Program-made: the position numbers and the translations under genes | Assembly: GCA_958295665.1 (NCBI GenBank) | Contig: OY282558.1 | Coordinates: forward strand, 30,525,045 to 30,589,044 | Reading direction: 5' to 3' | Length of the DNA stretch: 64,000 nucleotides | Source of the DNA: Tipula vernalis | Taxonomy: Eukaryota; Arthropoda; Insecta; Diptera; Tipulidae | Shown: positions 1 through 12,189 of the stretch, in pieces | How the letters are laid out: each line of letters opens with the position of its first letter | Numbering within the stretch: position 1 is the first letter of the stretch | The notes under the pieces: generated by a model | Seen by the model: the letters and a program-made list of their open reading frames with translations, nothing else | Databases searched by the model: none | What the model was told of the DNA's origin: nothing

Positions 1-3000
1 TTTAGTGCAAATATAATAAAATAACCATTGTCGACTCGATGATAAATTAAATTTACAATAATCGTGTTATTATCGTTATTATTGATACATACAAAGAAAA
101 AACTGAAATAATTTATTGAAAGAAAGTTGCATGATTCTATTTTAAAATTAAACCAATGAAATGAACCACAAATTTTAATATAAATTTAGATTAAGCTGCT
201 TGAATTCATATTTTTTTTCGTGTGTTTTATAGAACTGGAAATTTATTCAAGAAGCGTGTGAATTTGATTTGCGTTTGTCTAAAATGAAAGGTCATTTTCA
301 AAATGGAAATCGCATGATTTACAAATCATTTCGATTGTACGAAATGAATTATTTAAATTATTTGTGGTTGATTTCTGTTTTGTGTTAATGAAACACGGGA
401 GATTTATGTGTATTTAGGGTGAAAATACACTAAAAATGTCATCTGATTAGCATGTACAAATTTACCAATCCCGTCAATCAATAAATTAAACTGCAAAAGT
501 TACAACAGCATTCTTTGTCGATTTTATATAGTAATCTTCAACCATTTTTTTTTTTATTCAATATTTATTATTGAACCGTCATAATCTTCATCTTAACATT
601 TGTAATGAAGAAAATATAATAATAATTTTTCTTCATTATTATTGAGCAAAACATTTATACATATTTACAAAGCAGACTATGACGATGATGATGATGATGA
701 TGGTGATGCTAAGGGCGGACCATACGCTTACATACAAACATAGTTACATGAGAGATACAATTTTCCGTTTACAATAATTTTAAAAAATAATAAAAAGACA
801 AAGAAAATAAATAAACATCAAGAAATCGTGAATATCCAATTTTTTTTATTCATCTTATTCAGATCTTCTGTTCTTTTTGGTTCAAATTCTATGTAAGATG
901 TTATTCATTCGTTCTTGTAATAATAATTTATTATTCTATAATTTTGTGTTTTCTTTATGCATTATATGATTATGATCAAGAAAAATGATGATAAATAAGA
1001 ATATAACTCAAAGAATTGTTGTTTGTGTTTCTAGATCAAAAGGGGTAAGACAGAGGAGCAGCTATGCATATATGTAAACAGCATGAGACTCGAAAAAATA
1101 TATATTTTTTCGTCTTAAGAAAAAGGTATATAAGACACAAAAAAAAAAATCTAAAATTATGATAATCATATTTTTGTTACGCTCGCGGTATCCAATCGAA
1201 TAGAACACATTCGGTTTTTGTCTTTTGTATTATACTGAAATGCTCATAATTCATAATTTTATGGGAGTGGCTACATACAATGTTGTCGTTCATTTTTAGA
1301 CTATTTTAATTTTGTCGAGCATCTAATAAAATAATACTAACCTATTCAACATGATAAACATTACGTAATCGTGCACAACACATTAAATTGGAAAATTCTT
1401 CGACGAAAAACCAAAATACAAAAATATATTTTGGTATCAACACAATAAGGCGAACTCGATTTACTTTATTTCTAAATTACACATCAATTAGAAATTAAAT
1501 CCTAAAATAAGTTGCGTAAAGTATTTCTCGGTTTGAATCATCAGTTGAAATTTTTAAAATTAAAAAAAGTCAAATCGACTATAATAATCACGCATACTTT
1601 CGATCCGTAAATAATTTCAATAAATTTATCAATCAATCAAAATCACATTTCACACTCGTATTTTTATTTATTTTTTTTTATATATCTGCAAATCCGAAAA
1701 TATCTTAAATAGTTGTAATTTTATGTTACACTCTAGTGTAAATTTCACTCTTAATTTAAAAACAATTTATTTTAATTTTGTGAAATTTTTTCATTTTGCC
1801 AATTAAGAAAAATTTTAAATATTTTATTTTTCAGAGACATAAAGAAAACAACAAACACCGTGGTGGTGGCCGCATAAAAAATAAAATAAAATATTTTGTT
1901 ATAAATTTGACATAATTTTTATTCGTCTTTTAATAAGAAAAAATTAGTGGCGCCTCAATTACATTTTCAGACAAATACTTTAGGTACGTGCGTACATATG
2001 CATGTATGTCCTTTTAAGTACTCCGTCCCAATCCTAACAAATTTTTAGTCTTTCCTAAGAGTTTTATCATTTTATATTACCCTGCAAATATGATTTCGTA
2101 AAAGGTTCAGTTTTTTGACACACGGTGTTATTCGGTTGGCTTAGGGGCGGATAAATTGCCCGTAAATTTCGTGAAGGGACAAATTTGATACCGGTTTCAT
2201 TTATATAACAAAATTCTAATTGTATATTAAATACACCCGTTCGTCGCTCTATTTCCAAGATTCTTGATTTACAATATTTTTGGTTTTACGGGGTGAAAAA
2301 ATGCGGCATTATTTTGATTTAGAAGGCAAATTTTTGGTTTAACTCGTATTTTAACTATTTTTAACACACCGCCTTTTGGCCCGATGTGATTCCAACGAAT
2401 CTAACATTCCTTCAGTAGACTTTTGAAAACGTACAAATTACTATTCTTCCAATTCAGATCGCTGGTAAAGATTTAATGGCTTCGAGAAAACATTAGAAAC
2501 ATTATTTTCTTGTTTTCAATAATTTAGCAATACACTACAATTTTCGCAGAAATTAATTTTTAAGCATTATGGTAAAAAACGCTGAATGGTTTCGGTTTGC
2601 CGTCCGTTCGTGTTCATAATAACTTAGGAACAAATCGATATATCAACTAAACTTCTATACTAAGGCTGGAAACTCAACCAATTAGCCAAAACGTTTTTTT
2701 TGGACTTAAAGCCCCTTCCGGCCAAAAGCCCATTCTTATTGGACAAAACAGTTTTTTTTGGAATACAAAGCACCTTTACTAACTTGGTGTGATTCATTTG
2801 GAGTTTAAACCTTCCAGCAATCCAAGGGGAACTCTATGCATGGGGTGTTATGAAATATGAAGGATATTGTTGACCTTTTTAAAACCTCTCTAAAATTGGT
2901 ATTAGTAAAAAATTTATTGAAGTTAAATATTTTTATGTACGGTAGAAAGAATGAGAAATTGTGTGACGAAATAAATCAATATACAAAGCGTTTTTCCTTG

Positions 3001-4655
3001 ACAAATCTGCAACAACAGTTGCATTGAATAAACCCGCACAGGAACTAAATAAATCAAAGAAAACATTTGATTTATTTAAATCTTAATCGAATTGTTTGTA
3101 AAAATACCGACCACTGGATGTATTTTCATAAAAAATTTATTCCGAATGGTTTGACAATTTTTTAAAATGAATTAAATTCTTGCCTGTTTCCTTGGAAGCC
3201 CTCGGTCGAAATGGTACATTATAAAGTAACATAAGGTACACAGACCAGGGTAATAACCGATTTTTTGTATTTTTAAATTTGTATCTAATGTATTTACACC
3301 TAACCCTCATGTAACACGATGATTTGGTTCCATGAAAATACCGTGCTAACCAAAACCGTGTTATCTGAGACTTCTAGCAAATTAATAGATTAAGTTTCAA
3401 AAAAAAATTTTCTTCTCAAAAACTCTGTGTCAATTATAAACGATTCCAAATCCCTTATAAATTTCAATCCATTCTCTAATGTCTAATATGTACTAGAGCA
3501 AATGGAGCGAGCTACATACAAATTGTGAGAGACTCGAGCTCAAGCATTTCACTTTAAAAAGTTCGATTTTTTTTATTATGTTTTACGTTTAATTAAGACG
3601 TTAGGATGCTCTTACAGTATTTTGATGTTTTATACTTAAGCGCTCTACACAATATTTGATACATTTCAACTACCTAATGCTATCATGCAGAGCTTCGGTG
3701 AGATTTAGCGAAAGTTGAAATTTATAAAAAAAAATTTGTTTGCGATATCTCCAGAAGGAGAAATATTTGGCTGCCATCAACACGAGTATGGTTGTAAAAA
3801 ATGTTTTAACACAATTTTCTTTAAAAAAGACTTACAATGTTATAAAAGTTTCATTAAACAAATGGCGTTCTTATCTTTTATCGGTCGACGTGTTGAAATT
3901 CGGCCAACAAAATATAAAAATGTATTTTCTTTAATAAAAATTTTGTAATTTTAACAAATTTTTTAAATACTCGTAGATGCCTTTCATAAATTCGAAGTTA
4001 TGAAAAATTAGAAATGTCGCCGTAAGAGATAGGCAGTTTTATTGTTTCAAATTAATAAATATTAACTGACAAGTTAACACTGGTAGTACAGTTTGGTTTA
4101 ATCGAACTAATTTAAATACGAGCAAGCTTTTTAATAAAACGTTTAAAATTCGTTAAATGGGTTTCTAAATATGATTTCAGAATTTTTCTATAGCCTGCAT
4201 TTCTGGTCGGAAGCTTCTTTGCCTTTTATCGGCACGCAAATTTAACCGCAAGAATTTTTATTTTATTTTCAACTGTACTAAACTAAGGTTCAGACATTTT
4301 TATACGAAATATCTTCTTTACGTCAACAGCTCTATGATTTGCAGGAGTTTCGAATAACGAATTTATAAACATGTTCCCTTTACGAATTGTAAGTTAAATT
4401 TATAATTTTTGCGCAAATACCAGTACAAATCCAACCCTATCATTGAAAAAAGTATTGTTATGTTGTCTAAACTAAGGTGGGTAGAGCTCAGATTCTCTTT
4501 TTTTCTTCAATCCGCCACTGGCAGGTTGCTAAAAAATTAAATTTTCAATCTTTATTATCACAATTTCATTCAGTTTGAGATTTTTACATTCAAATCAATG
4601 AAATATGCTGCTTAAGCTTCTTAATTAATTCTCATTTGGAATTGGTTGATAATTT
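1..4655. other. Non-coding AT-rich stretch
   Basis: No reading frame here resembles a protein family I know. The open frames are short, low in complexity and lysine- or phenylalanine-rich, as expected from AT-rich DNA. The stretch holds a GAT microsatellite (681-708) and many A or T runs. The longest frame, 77 codons on the plus strand from 3715, overlaps a second open frame and has no recognisable domain, so I do not call it a gene. Confidence 0.6.
681..708. repeat. (GAT)n microsatellite
   Basis: Short run of GAT triplets, interrupted once by GGT near its right end. A simple sequence repeat with no coding context. Confidence 0.85.
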
Positions 4656-4657
4656 AA

Positions 4658-4735
4658 CGTGTCGCCCTTGGTGGTAGAGCAAGTAGAGGTTGGTTTGGCA
4701 AATTGAGGGTTTCGGGTTTGATTCCCATCGGTTGT
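4658..4735 (+). mobile_element. Possible tRNA-derived SINE head
   Basis: The segment looks like a degenerate tRNA gene. It has GGTGGTAGAGC in the place of the A box (D arm). A good B-box-like T arm, GGGTTTGATTCCC, lies about 45 bp downstream. That is the usual layout of internal RNA polymerase III promoters and of tRNA-derived SINEs. There is no clean anticodon stem or paired acceptor stem, so a functional tRNA is unlikely. The sequence downstream to about 4930 could be the SINE body, but I see no end, tail or target duplication. A chance match cannot be ruled out. Confidence 0.35.
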
Positions 4736-4739
4736 AAGA

Positions 4740-7149
4740 ATATATTTAGTATTACTGCCTTTTCCTTCAAAGGACATTGAATTTACTGGAAGAGTAACAT
4801 TAAATAAAATGGTTACCAGATCATCTTCTGATTAAAATGTCACAATGCTTGTTTTGGCGGCTAATAGATGTATGACGATTGTGTCTTCATTGTGCATTGT
4901 TGGAACTTTGAGAAATTAATTCGTTTTGACACCACATTCCAAAACCAACTGCTTTGATGGATCAAATACGACACAAGTTCTCTAATGATAATGACCAAAT
5001 TCTTCATACTCTTTCATAAATTTAACGTACAAGTCTCAAAATGTATTATCACGCTGTCTTGTTACAAGACTCGTATAATCGTTTTAGAAAATAATTCTTC
5101 ATACTTTTGTTGGTTATCAGATAATTATGTTTTTTTGCTACTGATTCTACTTCTTAAATTAACGCAAGCGAAACTTCCTGCCAAATTTATTTAAATGAAA
5201 TATTTTGCCTTCAGTTATGCCGTAGTATATTTTCGCACTACACAGAACCTCAACTGAACCCTTTCGATTGACCTTCTTATCTGCCGTCATTGACTGGTTT
5301 TTCTTAATTGCATTGTTCAACTTCTGCTAAGTTGTTCTGCTAAGACAAGATCAGTGTTTGTTTTGTCTTTTTTAACCGCCACAACCATACCGTTCTGTCC
5401 TTTTCCCTGGCAAATGAGACAACATTGCTTTAAAACAAATATTGAAACTTATAATCCGAATTGTTTAAATTAGGGAATGATCTTTTAATTTTAATTTAAC
5501 TAAAAACTTTATTTCTCATCAATGTTATCTATTTCGTTAGGAGTAGATGTTGAAATATTTCAGAGGCCATGACACTTTAATGATTTGGTCGCGGTATCTA
5601 TAAAACGCTTTAACTGCCTCTCAGAACAGGTATTTTTAATGCAAATTTTTTGCTGTTTTGTAAATTCGTCAACAACTTACCTTTAAAGTAACGAATAAAT
5701 ATTCGCCAAAAAATTGACTAGATTTACCTAGATCTTCTCATATTTGCTGGAGTCAAGGATTTTTTGAACTATTATAGGATGAGTTGTCAATTGCAATGAG
5801 TGAAAATCTGTTGACAGTGATTTTTGTTGCCAACAACATTGTGGAATTAAGGTCAATTTAAACTACGCACTCCGAAATCCAAGTCAAAACTTTATCTAAT
5901 TGGTCGGTGTTTGTGTTTATGATGTTGAAAATCGCAATAATATTATTCTTTATTTATGAACGTTGCAACCGTTTTATGTGTTTTATGTTTAAGCAATCAA
6001 CTTTAATATCTCACATGAATAATCTTCTTCCTCTATCCAATTAAATTAACATAAATTCCCTCTTAAAAAACTTTAATTTATTCTTAATCATCATTCTCGA
6101 CGAAGGAAAGATAAGAAATCCCGCGCCTCTTGTTACCATATTTATTCTCGTAGCGTTAATTTTTAATCAATATACAGCAAAATTTTATATATTTCACAAC
6201 TAAAACCAAAAAATTAAAATAATAATTTATCAATAAAACAAAATAAAAAATAAAAAATTCGCGAAATAACTTTAAAACATATCAAAATTGTTGCATACAA
6301 AATGAATTTTCATGAGAAACATGTCTGTTTTGCTAAATTTAATTTTGTTGTTTTTTCGCTGTGTTTTTGGAGGCTCCACCTTTATTCGATACACCAGAAA
6401 AATATTGCGATTTTTTTTTTTTTTTAATATCAAAAATATATATTTTTGCTTTTTTTCTCGTAAATTACGACATTTAAAACAATCCAAACTCGTAACATAA
6501 CAAAAAAAAAAAAAAAAAATTACCTGGGGGGGTAGACAACTTCAATTGGGATACGTTTTTTTTTGTGTGTGCTATTTAGTAAATTCGCGATGTTATATGC
6601 GCTGCCCATCGTTATTTGGTTTTTTTACGTTTTTTGAGTTGTGTGTAGTTGTTTTAATTTTTGTTTATTTTGCTGTCGTCGATATTTACCTTCATAATTT
6701 TTTTATTTTTTTCAAAAATAACAAAAAAATTTACAATAATTTTTTGTTAGTTTTGTGTGTCTTGTTAAAAGAATCAGAGAGGACAGAACACAAAAATATA
6801 ACAACCAAAATAAAAAAAAAAAAAATTCGCGATTTTTAAAAATAAAAAAAAAATAAAAAACACTGTAAAACTACACCGTCCAGTAAATTCCATTGGATTG
6901 GGAAAATAATATTATACAAAATACAAAAATATTAAATTAAATAAATAAATAAAAATTTGTGTGCTGTGTTTTCATTGTAATTTCTGGTTATGTTGCGAAT
7001 CTAAAAGTGCAATGAGTTTGTTATGTTTTTAGGTTTTCTTTTTGATTTTTTTTCGACTTTTTCGGTTTCCGTTTCGTTCAGTTGTCAGATGATTGAAATA
7101 TTTTTAAGCCTTTCAGAGATGAAAACAATATTTGGTATGGTTTAATAGT
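4740..7149. other. Non-coding AT-rich stretch
   Basis: No recognisable coding sequence. Around 6240-6850 there are long T and A runs that open spurious frames on both strands, rich in Phe and Lys. Those frames are low-complexity artefacts. Apart from the possible SINE body near 4740-4930, nothing can be named here. Confidence 0.6.
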
Positions 7150-7213
7150 GTCGTCCAAAAATGGAAGTGACAGGCGTCGATAAGCGAGCAGAGCTACCTG
7201 TTGAGCTACACCC
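7150..7213 (-). repeat. tRNA-like 5' half (possible tRNA pseudogene)
   Basis: Read on the minus strand, the segment starts GGGGGTGTAGCTCAACAGG. This has a perfect A-box core (TAGCTCAACAGG), followed by CTCGCTTA, which resembles the anticodon arm of tRNA-Ala genes. The 3' half is missing: no T arm or B box follows. It could be a truncated tRNA pseudogene, the head of a SINE, or chance similarity. Confidence 0.25.
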
Positions 7214-7215
7214 CC

Positions 7216-7940
7216 TTGTACAATACGCCAATAAAAATATATTTAATCGAACACTGGAGCGAGCATGACATGCGGCAGTTGTATTCAAATTTGTTATAAT
7301 CTCAATAATCTCAATCTTTTTCCAATATGGAAATAGCAAATGGGGTAGGAATTATACAATAAATACCGTTCTCAATTTATTTGTATACGCTCAAACATAT
7401 TTTTTCTTATTCTTTTGGTATGAGGTCTTTCCAAAACTACGAAGACTAATATGAAAAAAGTCAAGTTCTGTCAGTCCAGTTATTAACGACAACTTTTGAG
7501 AGGAACCTAGCACATTAGCGGTCTTTTTATGACAATTCTCCTATTTGATACCTCTAACAATTTTTTGAAAATCACCTGTGCTATCGCCCACAAATTCTGC
7601 AATTGTCTACGATTGCGATATAGCGTTGGTTGAAACCGTTAACAATTGGTTTTGGTTTCCGCAATTATTGTGCCTATACTCGCATTGGGATCGCTCAATT
7701 ATGATGGCTGATCAAGATTTTTTGAAATATTCTCATGTACAGGTGTACATATATTCCATTATTTAGTAAAGACGATCTACTGTAATCGATCTACTTGACC
7801 TTGGCCCCCCGAATAAAAAAAGGTGAGCTAACGATCAAATGTGGTGCGATTTGGAATGGGGAGTCATGTCACCCAAAACGATGAATTGCTAATTGCAACT
7901 TAATATGAAGTGAAGGATGTCAAAGTAATTTTTTTGGTGT
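7216..7940. other. Non-coding stretch
   Basis: Somewhat less AT-rich than its surroundings but with no recognisable protein. A short open frame at 7578-7766 has no family features. Confidence 0.5.
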
Positions 7941-7949
7941 AGCCACTTG

Positions 7950-8155
7950 GGTTTCTCAAACGGGACCGGTTTCAAAAGTATGACTGGGAAATCCCGGGAT
8001 TTCCCGGTTTTCAATTTATTTAGTGTTTGTAGTCTATTAGCTCAAACCCGCATCGGAAAATTAGAGATTCTCAAAAGGAATTCTGGGATCTCGTTTTCTG
8101 CATCAAAAGTGTGATCGGGAAATCCCGGGATTTTTCGGCTGTCGATTTATTTAGT
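7950..8155 (+). repeat. Two direct copies of a CCCGGG-rich repeat
   Basis: Two imperfect copies (about 7950-8034 and 8066-8155) repeat with a period of about 131 bp. Each runs TTCTCAAA, then CAAAAGT, then the palindromic GGGAAATCCCGGGATT, then ATTTATTTAGT. A third, inverted copy lies at about 10801-10855, on the far side of the non-LTR element. The arrangement resembles terminal or subterminal repeats of a DNA transposon into which the non-LTR element later inserted. The family is not identified. Confidence 0.5.
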
Positions 8156-8481
8156 TTATAATAAACCTCGATTCAATATACTAATTGGGAGTTGGCCTGC
8201 CCCTTATTTCCGATTTTTTTCTTTATTATTTTTTATTATTATTATTTTTATTACAATAATAAAATAATAATAGATGCCTTGTGGACAAAAATCCGGTGAC
8301 AGGCATTGCTTCCATTAACAAAATTTAAACAACAATATTAAAAATATACCTATTTATGTACAAATACCAATCAATCAGTTATCCAAAGATAAAATAATGT
8401 TTTTAATATAATTTGATTTATTTTTATTTTTTTATAAATACTCGTAGCTCTTTAATATAATTGTATTAATGCAACAAAAAA

Positions 8482-8790
8482 TCAAATGACGACACAAAAT
8501 AAATTTGATACGTCTGGTGTTTCGAATAGCCAATTTCTAACGTAGGATAAGAATTTTTTAGAATGAATGTGACGGCTAATGTGTTCGGGTAAAGCATTAA
8601 AAATAGTCGGAGCGATAACAACTATACAGCGTCGGAAGTGCTCATTATTGAATTTAGGAACATTAAAAAGAAAACGGTGATTAGCGCGAAAGTTATATCG
8701 AGCATCACCTCTTATTAAATGCTGACCACTACGCTTAAAAAATACTCCTAAAACCTTATATACATACAAATGTTGTAATGGCCAAATATT
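8482..8790 (-). pseudogene. C-terminal region of the non-LTR element
   Basis: A 95-codon frame contains RYNFRANHRFLFNVPKF followed by IVVIAPTIFNALPEHI. The pattern 'R.....P......(P)xxxNxLPxxI' before a final Phe-rich helix is typical of the C-terminus of CR1/Jockey-type ORF2 proteins. The frame ends at a stop near 8482. An untranslated, A-rich tail then runs to about 8222, so this end of the element looks complete. Confidence 0.7.
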
Positions 8791-8960
8791 GATCGACTTG
8801 AATAAAGGCTAAGATGATTCCAATCTATTTTTCCTCAAAATTGTTCGCAAAATCATTTTCTGTTGTACATACAATGGTTTTAAAATAGTTGGATAACAGC
8901 CACACCAGCAAGACAAACCATATTCCAATTTAGCCATTACCAATGCATGAAACGACATTT

Positions 8961-9430
8961 TCAAAACAGAAAGTAAAAAATACGTGAGGCAGACGCCATG
9001 TAACTTTTTAACTTGGATGCATGAGTTTTAAGGTTAGTATCCAAATGAATTCCAAGATACTTAAAAGAGTTGACTAGCTCAATATTCAAATAGTCTGTAT
9101 GATAACTAACAGAAGTGCATTTGGAAGCCCTATGATATGTTACTTGGGAATGATTAGTAGCAGCTGTAATGCCAAAAATTATATACCACATAAATTTTGT
9201 TTTTCCACTTAGTAACAGGTAATGCTTATCAAACCATTTATGTAAGACCTTAAGGTCAGAATTAGCCATAGAAGTCACGTCATTGACAGATTCAGTAGAA
9301 TAAGCTAAAACTAAAACATCCGCAAACCCAGTACTGTGACCATTCAAATTAAGTTTGAAAATAGAATTCGTATAAATTAGAAACAACAAAGGACCTAGCA
9401 CTGATCCTTGCGCCACCCCGGGTGGCAGAA
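8961..9430 (-). pseudogene. Non-LTR reverse transcriptase palm fragment
   Basis: The fragment starts at a block reading LPPGVAQGSVLGPLLFLIYT, the conserved GVPQGSVLGPLLF region of non-LTR reverse transcriptases. About 25 residues later comes GFADVLVLAYS where active enzymes have FADDxVL. The second aspartate of the catalytic pair is replaced by valine (GATGTT). The thumb motif FKYLGIHLDTNL follows. The frame ends near 8961 and continues with shifts into the C-terminal piece. The catalytic substitution and the missing fingers make it inactive. Confidence 0.85.
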
Positions 9431-9456
9431 TTTAGACAGAAATGTCTAATTCATTT

Positions 9457-9900
9457 CTAAGCAGAGTACCGCTTATCGGATAAAATATTGCTAATCGTAA
9501 ATGTTTTAGCGTTTTTTGTTAAAATTTCATTAACAAGGCTCCAATTTTTTTTAACGTCACTTCCATTAATTGAGAAGCGATTCATATAATACATTTCTTT
9601 CTCTCTCTTAAGATTTACATTTATTTGTCTGCAAGTACAATCATATATTTCACGTAGATTCATATTATTTGGATGTTTTTTTAACTTTCTGCGAAATTTG
9701 TTTCTTTTTTTAATTCGACTGGCAAGTTTATATGAGATCCATGGCTGTAAGAGCCTGACATTTTTCACCCGAGAATAAGTATAACATGCCTTCAAAATTT
9801 TCGTAATAATGCTAAAAAGTGTATCAAGAGCCAGAGACGGATCATCTAGTCCAGAACAATCTTCCAGTCTGTCTGCTCAAGGACTTCATTTAACATAACC
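9457..9900 (-). pseudogene. Linker between endonuclease and RT of the non-LTR element
   Basis: The open frame at 9795-9457 (112 codons) contains QPWISYKLASRIKKRNKFRR and a later basic stretch. This is typical of the segment between endonuclease and RT in Jockey/CR1-type elements, where a PW(I/F)...L...I..R(N/D) pattern is common. It is joined abruptly to RT motifs at 9430. The RT finger motifs that should lie between, including the first catalytic aspartate, are absent. I infer an internal deletion of roughly 200 codons, from the usual family layout. Confidence 0.65.
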
Positions 9901-10077
9901 ATATTAAGTTTTTTTTTGACCACAATAAAAATTAGTACGGGATGTCAAAACTGTATCAAATTTGAATAATATCTCGATGAAATGATGATCTGAAATCTTA
10001 AGGTCAATTGCAGATGGCTTGAGATATGAAAGATCATTTGATCGAAGACGAGCAAAGAAATGATCGATGCAAGTGGA

Positions 10078-10360
10078 TTATGATGTTGTCACTCTAGTAG
10101 GAACATTAACCAATGATTCTAGACCAAAATACGACATAAGAAACATAATATAATCATCGCATTGCGAAGAAAAATCCAGGATATCTATATTAATGTCACC
10201 GACAATGAAGAGATTTTTAGGCTTAATATTGCTAATAAAACTGGAAATTTCGTGCAAAAATACGTTTACTGGAGTATCATGTGACCTATAAATACACAAA
10301 ATCACATAAGTTTCATTCGCCAAACTCCAATCAACCCTAACGATATCACACGAAATTAAA
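10078..10360 (-). pseudogene. Non-LTR endonuclease domain fragment
   Basis: An 81-codon open frame (10323-10078) carries the exonuclease-endonuclease-phosphatase fold signature IVGDINIDI, preceded by VILCIYRSHD. This matches the core of apurinic-like endonucleases that nick target DNA for retrotransposition. The same frame can be followed upstream to about 10360 (CDIVRVDWSLANET). Downstream, past a stop near 10078, the frame continues with IDHFFARL and KISDHHFI; the SDHH motif is the catalytic histidine region of this endonuclease family. The N-terminal third of the domain is missing. Confidence 0.75.
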
Positions 10361-10439
10361 TTAGAGGCATTTCTTAGCTAGATCCAAATTCAAACAATTT
10401 GGATGTCTCTTATAGAAGTTCATCCATATGAAGCACCTC

Positions 10440-10625
10440 AAATCAAATTCAGGCCAATTAGGAAGTAATTTTGCTATTTCTAAACCAATTATGGAGAAAT
10501 TGAAGATACATGATGAAAATATTATTCTAAAATGATTTTTACATAAAGTTCTGGAATATGGCCAGTTAGGAAGAAACTCGGTTATTTCTAATCCGATTTT
10601 GATGAAATCCGATAAATAATAAGTT
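10440..10625 (-). repeat. Imperfect 108-bp tandem repeat
   Basis: Two units start with GGCCAATTAGGAAG (near 10451) and GGCCAGTTAGGAAG (near 10559). Each continues into TATTTCTAA and CCAATT or CCGATT. Read on the minus strand they encode the repeated IGLEIxxxLPNWP, which only reflects the DNA repeat. Part of the second unit (AGTTCTGGAATATGGCCA, 10547-10564) recurs inside the Tc1-like element at 21363, so it belongs to a dispersed family. Confidence 0.6.
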
Positions 10626-10800
10626 CCTTCCTGATCCACCTGAATTTGACTTGAAAATGTTCTTGATGGATAAACTTCTATGTGGGATATTTAAACTTTC
10701 TGCATTCGAATCTAAGGGACAATTGAAAATCATAGATTTTTATGTAATACATTATTCCTATGCTGTTATGTAGTTAAACGAGGTATACAAAAAATCGAAA

Positions 10801-10860
10801 AATGGTCACACTTTTGTAACAAAAACGTGATCCCGGGATCCCGTTTTGAGAAGCCACAAT
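10801..10860 (-). repeat. Inverted third copy of the CCCGGG-rich repeat
   Basis: Read on the minus strand, TTCTCAAAACGGGATCCC, GGGATCACG and CAAAAGTGTGACC match the copy at 8070-8115 over about 50 bp. It lies on the opposite side of the non-LTR element and in the opposite orientation. The three copies may therefore be remains of one inverted-repeat transposon that once enclosed the region. Confidence 0.5.
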
Positions 10861-10869
10861 GGGTATCCA

Positions 10870-12189
10870 AAGCTTTGGTACCTTATGCCATAGGTGTTAT
10901 TTCCATTGGTTCCTAACGGTGAGTAGTAAGAGAAAATATTGGCGAACGATGTCAATATGAAGGCGGGAATGGTTGTTAACACCATATGATCCCTTGCCGC
11001 CTCTTATAAGTTTGTCAACAAACTCCCGACCAGCCGATGCCCTGGTATTAGTGTTTATGTGTGAACATATTTGTCTGTTGTTTAATATATTTACCTGTTG
11101 TTTTCTTAGTTGGAGAGAAAACTTAAATCTTGATTTTTTTTTCTTAGCTGCTGTTGTAGATCTGGAACACCAAAAAATTACAATGAAAGCAAAGAAACAA
11201 AAAACTTCCCACAAAGAAAATTGTCGAAGTTCTTAATGCAATTTTTAGTTGACTGATTAAGGGGGAATCAAAACATAAAGAATGCTCTCTCCCTCACTCA
11301 ACCAACCGAAAAATCGTATTATTACCCTCTCCAATATTTTTGTTGGCCGTTAAAAGTGTGCAGTAACAGCAAGGTGAGGCACGTTTGATTACATGTGTAA
11401 CTACATGATTTGCTCATATTGCAAAAAAAAAAAATGTTTTCGCATTTACTCACCGAATATCTATGGTATTCAGCCTGGCTGAAAATGTGCCCAGTTGAAA
11501 AAACGCAAAAAAATGATTAAGTAGGAAAAAAGGTTTTAATGATTATTTACTGAAACCTGAGTGTACAAGTAGATTCGAAAATAAACGTAAATGAACTCTG
11601 GTTTATGTGGCGTGTGCCGATTAGAAGAAGATGATTCACGTATTTCGCTCAGGGATAATTTTTAGTTTGTCCCGAGTGATAAATGTGAATTTGTGTGTGC
11701 ATTCTGTCAGCTTTCCGGCAGATTAATTAAAATTTCGATAACTTTAATTTTGACGAAAATTGTTTTAATTTTTAGATATTCCTTTAGATATTTAGGTTGT
11801 TTTATTATTTAATTTAGGAAAGTACGAGTAGATGATGACTGATGAGAAATATTTTAAATATACCAGTACCTAAATTCTTTACTTACTTGAAGGATTTTCT
11901 ATTGATTTTTTTAATAATACATGGTAAATAAAAATTAATTGGATTCAATTTGCAATCATGAATTTTAGGAATCATGAAACTTATCTATCTTTCAAATTTC
12001 AGAAAATACAAGCAAGGTCGAGAGAACATTAAGATAATTGTGTTAATTATTAAATTCCATATTAATTGATTAATTTATTTTTAGGGTTTTGCAACAGTTT
12101 CTGGATGCTATTTGTGATTTCTTGACATTTGCTTACATTCTCCAATAAAGTTTCTTTTAAAATATTTATTTTTCAATGTAGTGTTATGT
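10870..12189. other. Non-coding stretch between elements
   Basis: Open frames on both strands at 10897-11236 overlap each other and carry no recognised domain. The segment just right of 12189 is the end of the BEL pol gene. The bases to its left (about 12060-12189) contain AATAAATATTT-type signals and may be remains of the BEL LTR, but no second LTR is visible for comparison. Confidence 0.45.

Larger units (their letters stand above)
8222..10370 (-). mobile_element. Decayed non-LTR retrotransposon (Jockey/CR1-like), EN-RT
   Basis: On the minus strand the fragments follow the order of a non-LTR retrotransposon ORF2: endonuclease (about 10360-10078), linker (10077-9457), reverse transcriptase palm (9430-8961) and C-terminal region (8790-8482). 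An A/T-rich 3' tail of TTATTA-type units ends near 8222. No ORF1 is visible upstream, so the copy is 5' truncated, as expected for target-primed insertions. It contains stops, frameshifts and an internal deletion at about 9430-9460, and cannot be active. It sits between direct and inverted copies of the CCCGGG-rich repeat, so it probably inserted into an older element. Confidence 0.85.

Noticed and set aside
3715..3948. Two overlapping plus-strand open frames of 64 and 77 codons
   Set aside because: The overlap in different frames and lack of any family features suggest chance.
6546..6839. 97-codon plus-strand frame
   Set aside because: Made almost entirely of Phe, Val, Cys, Asn and Lys from T- and A-rich runs; no domain or conservation signal.
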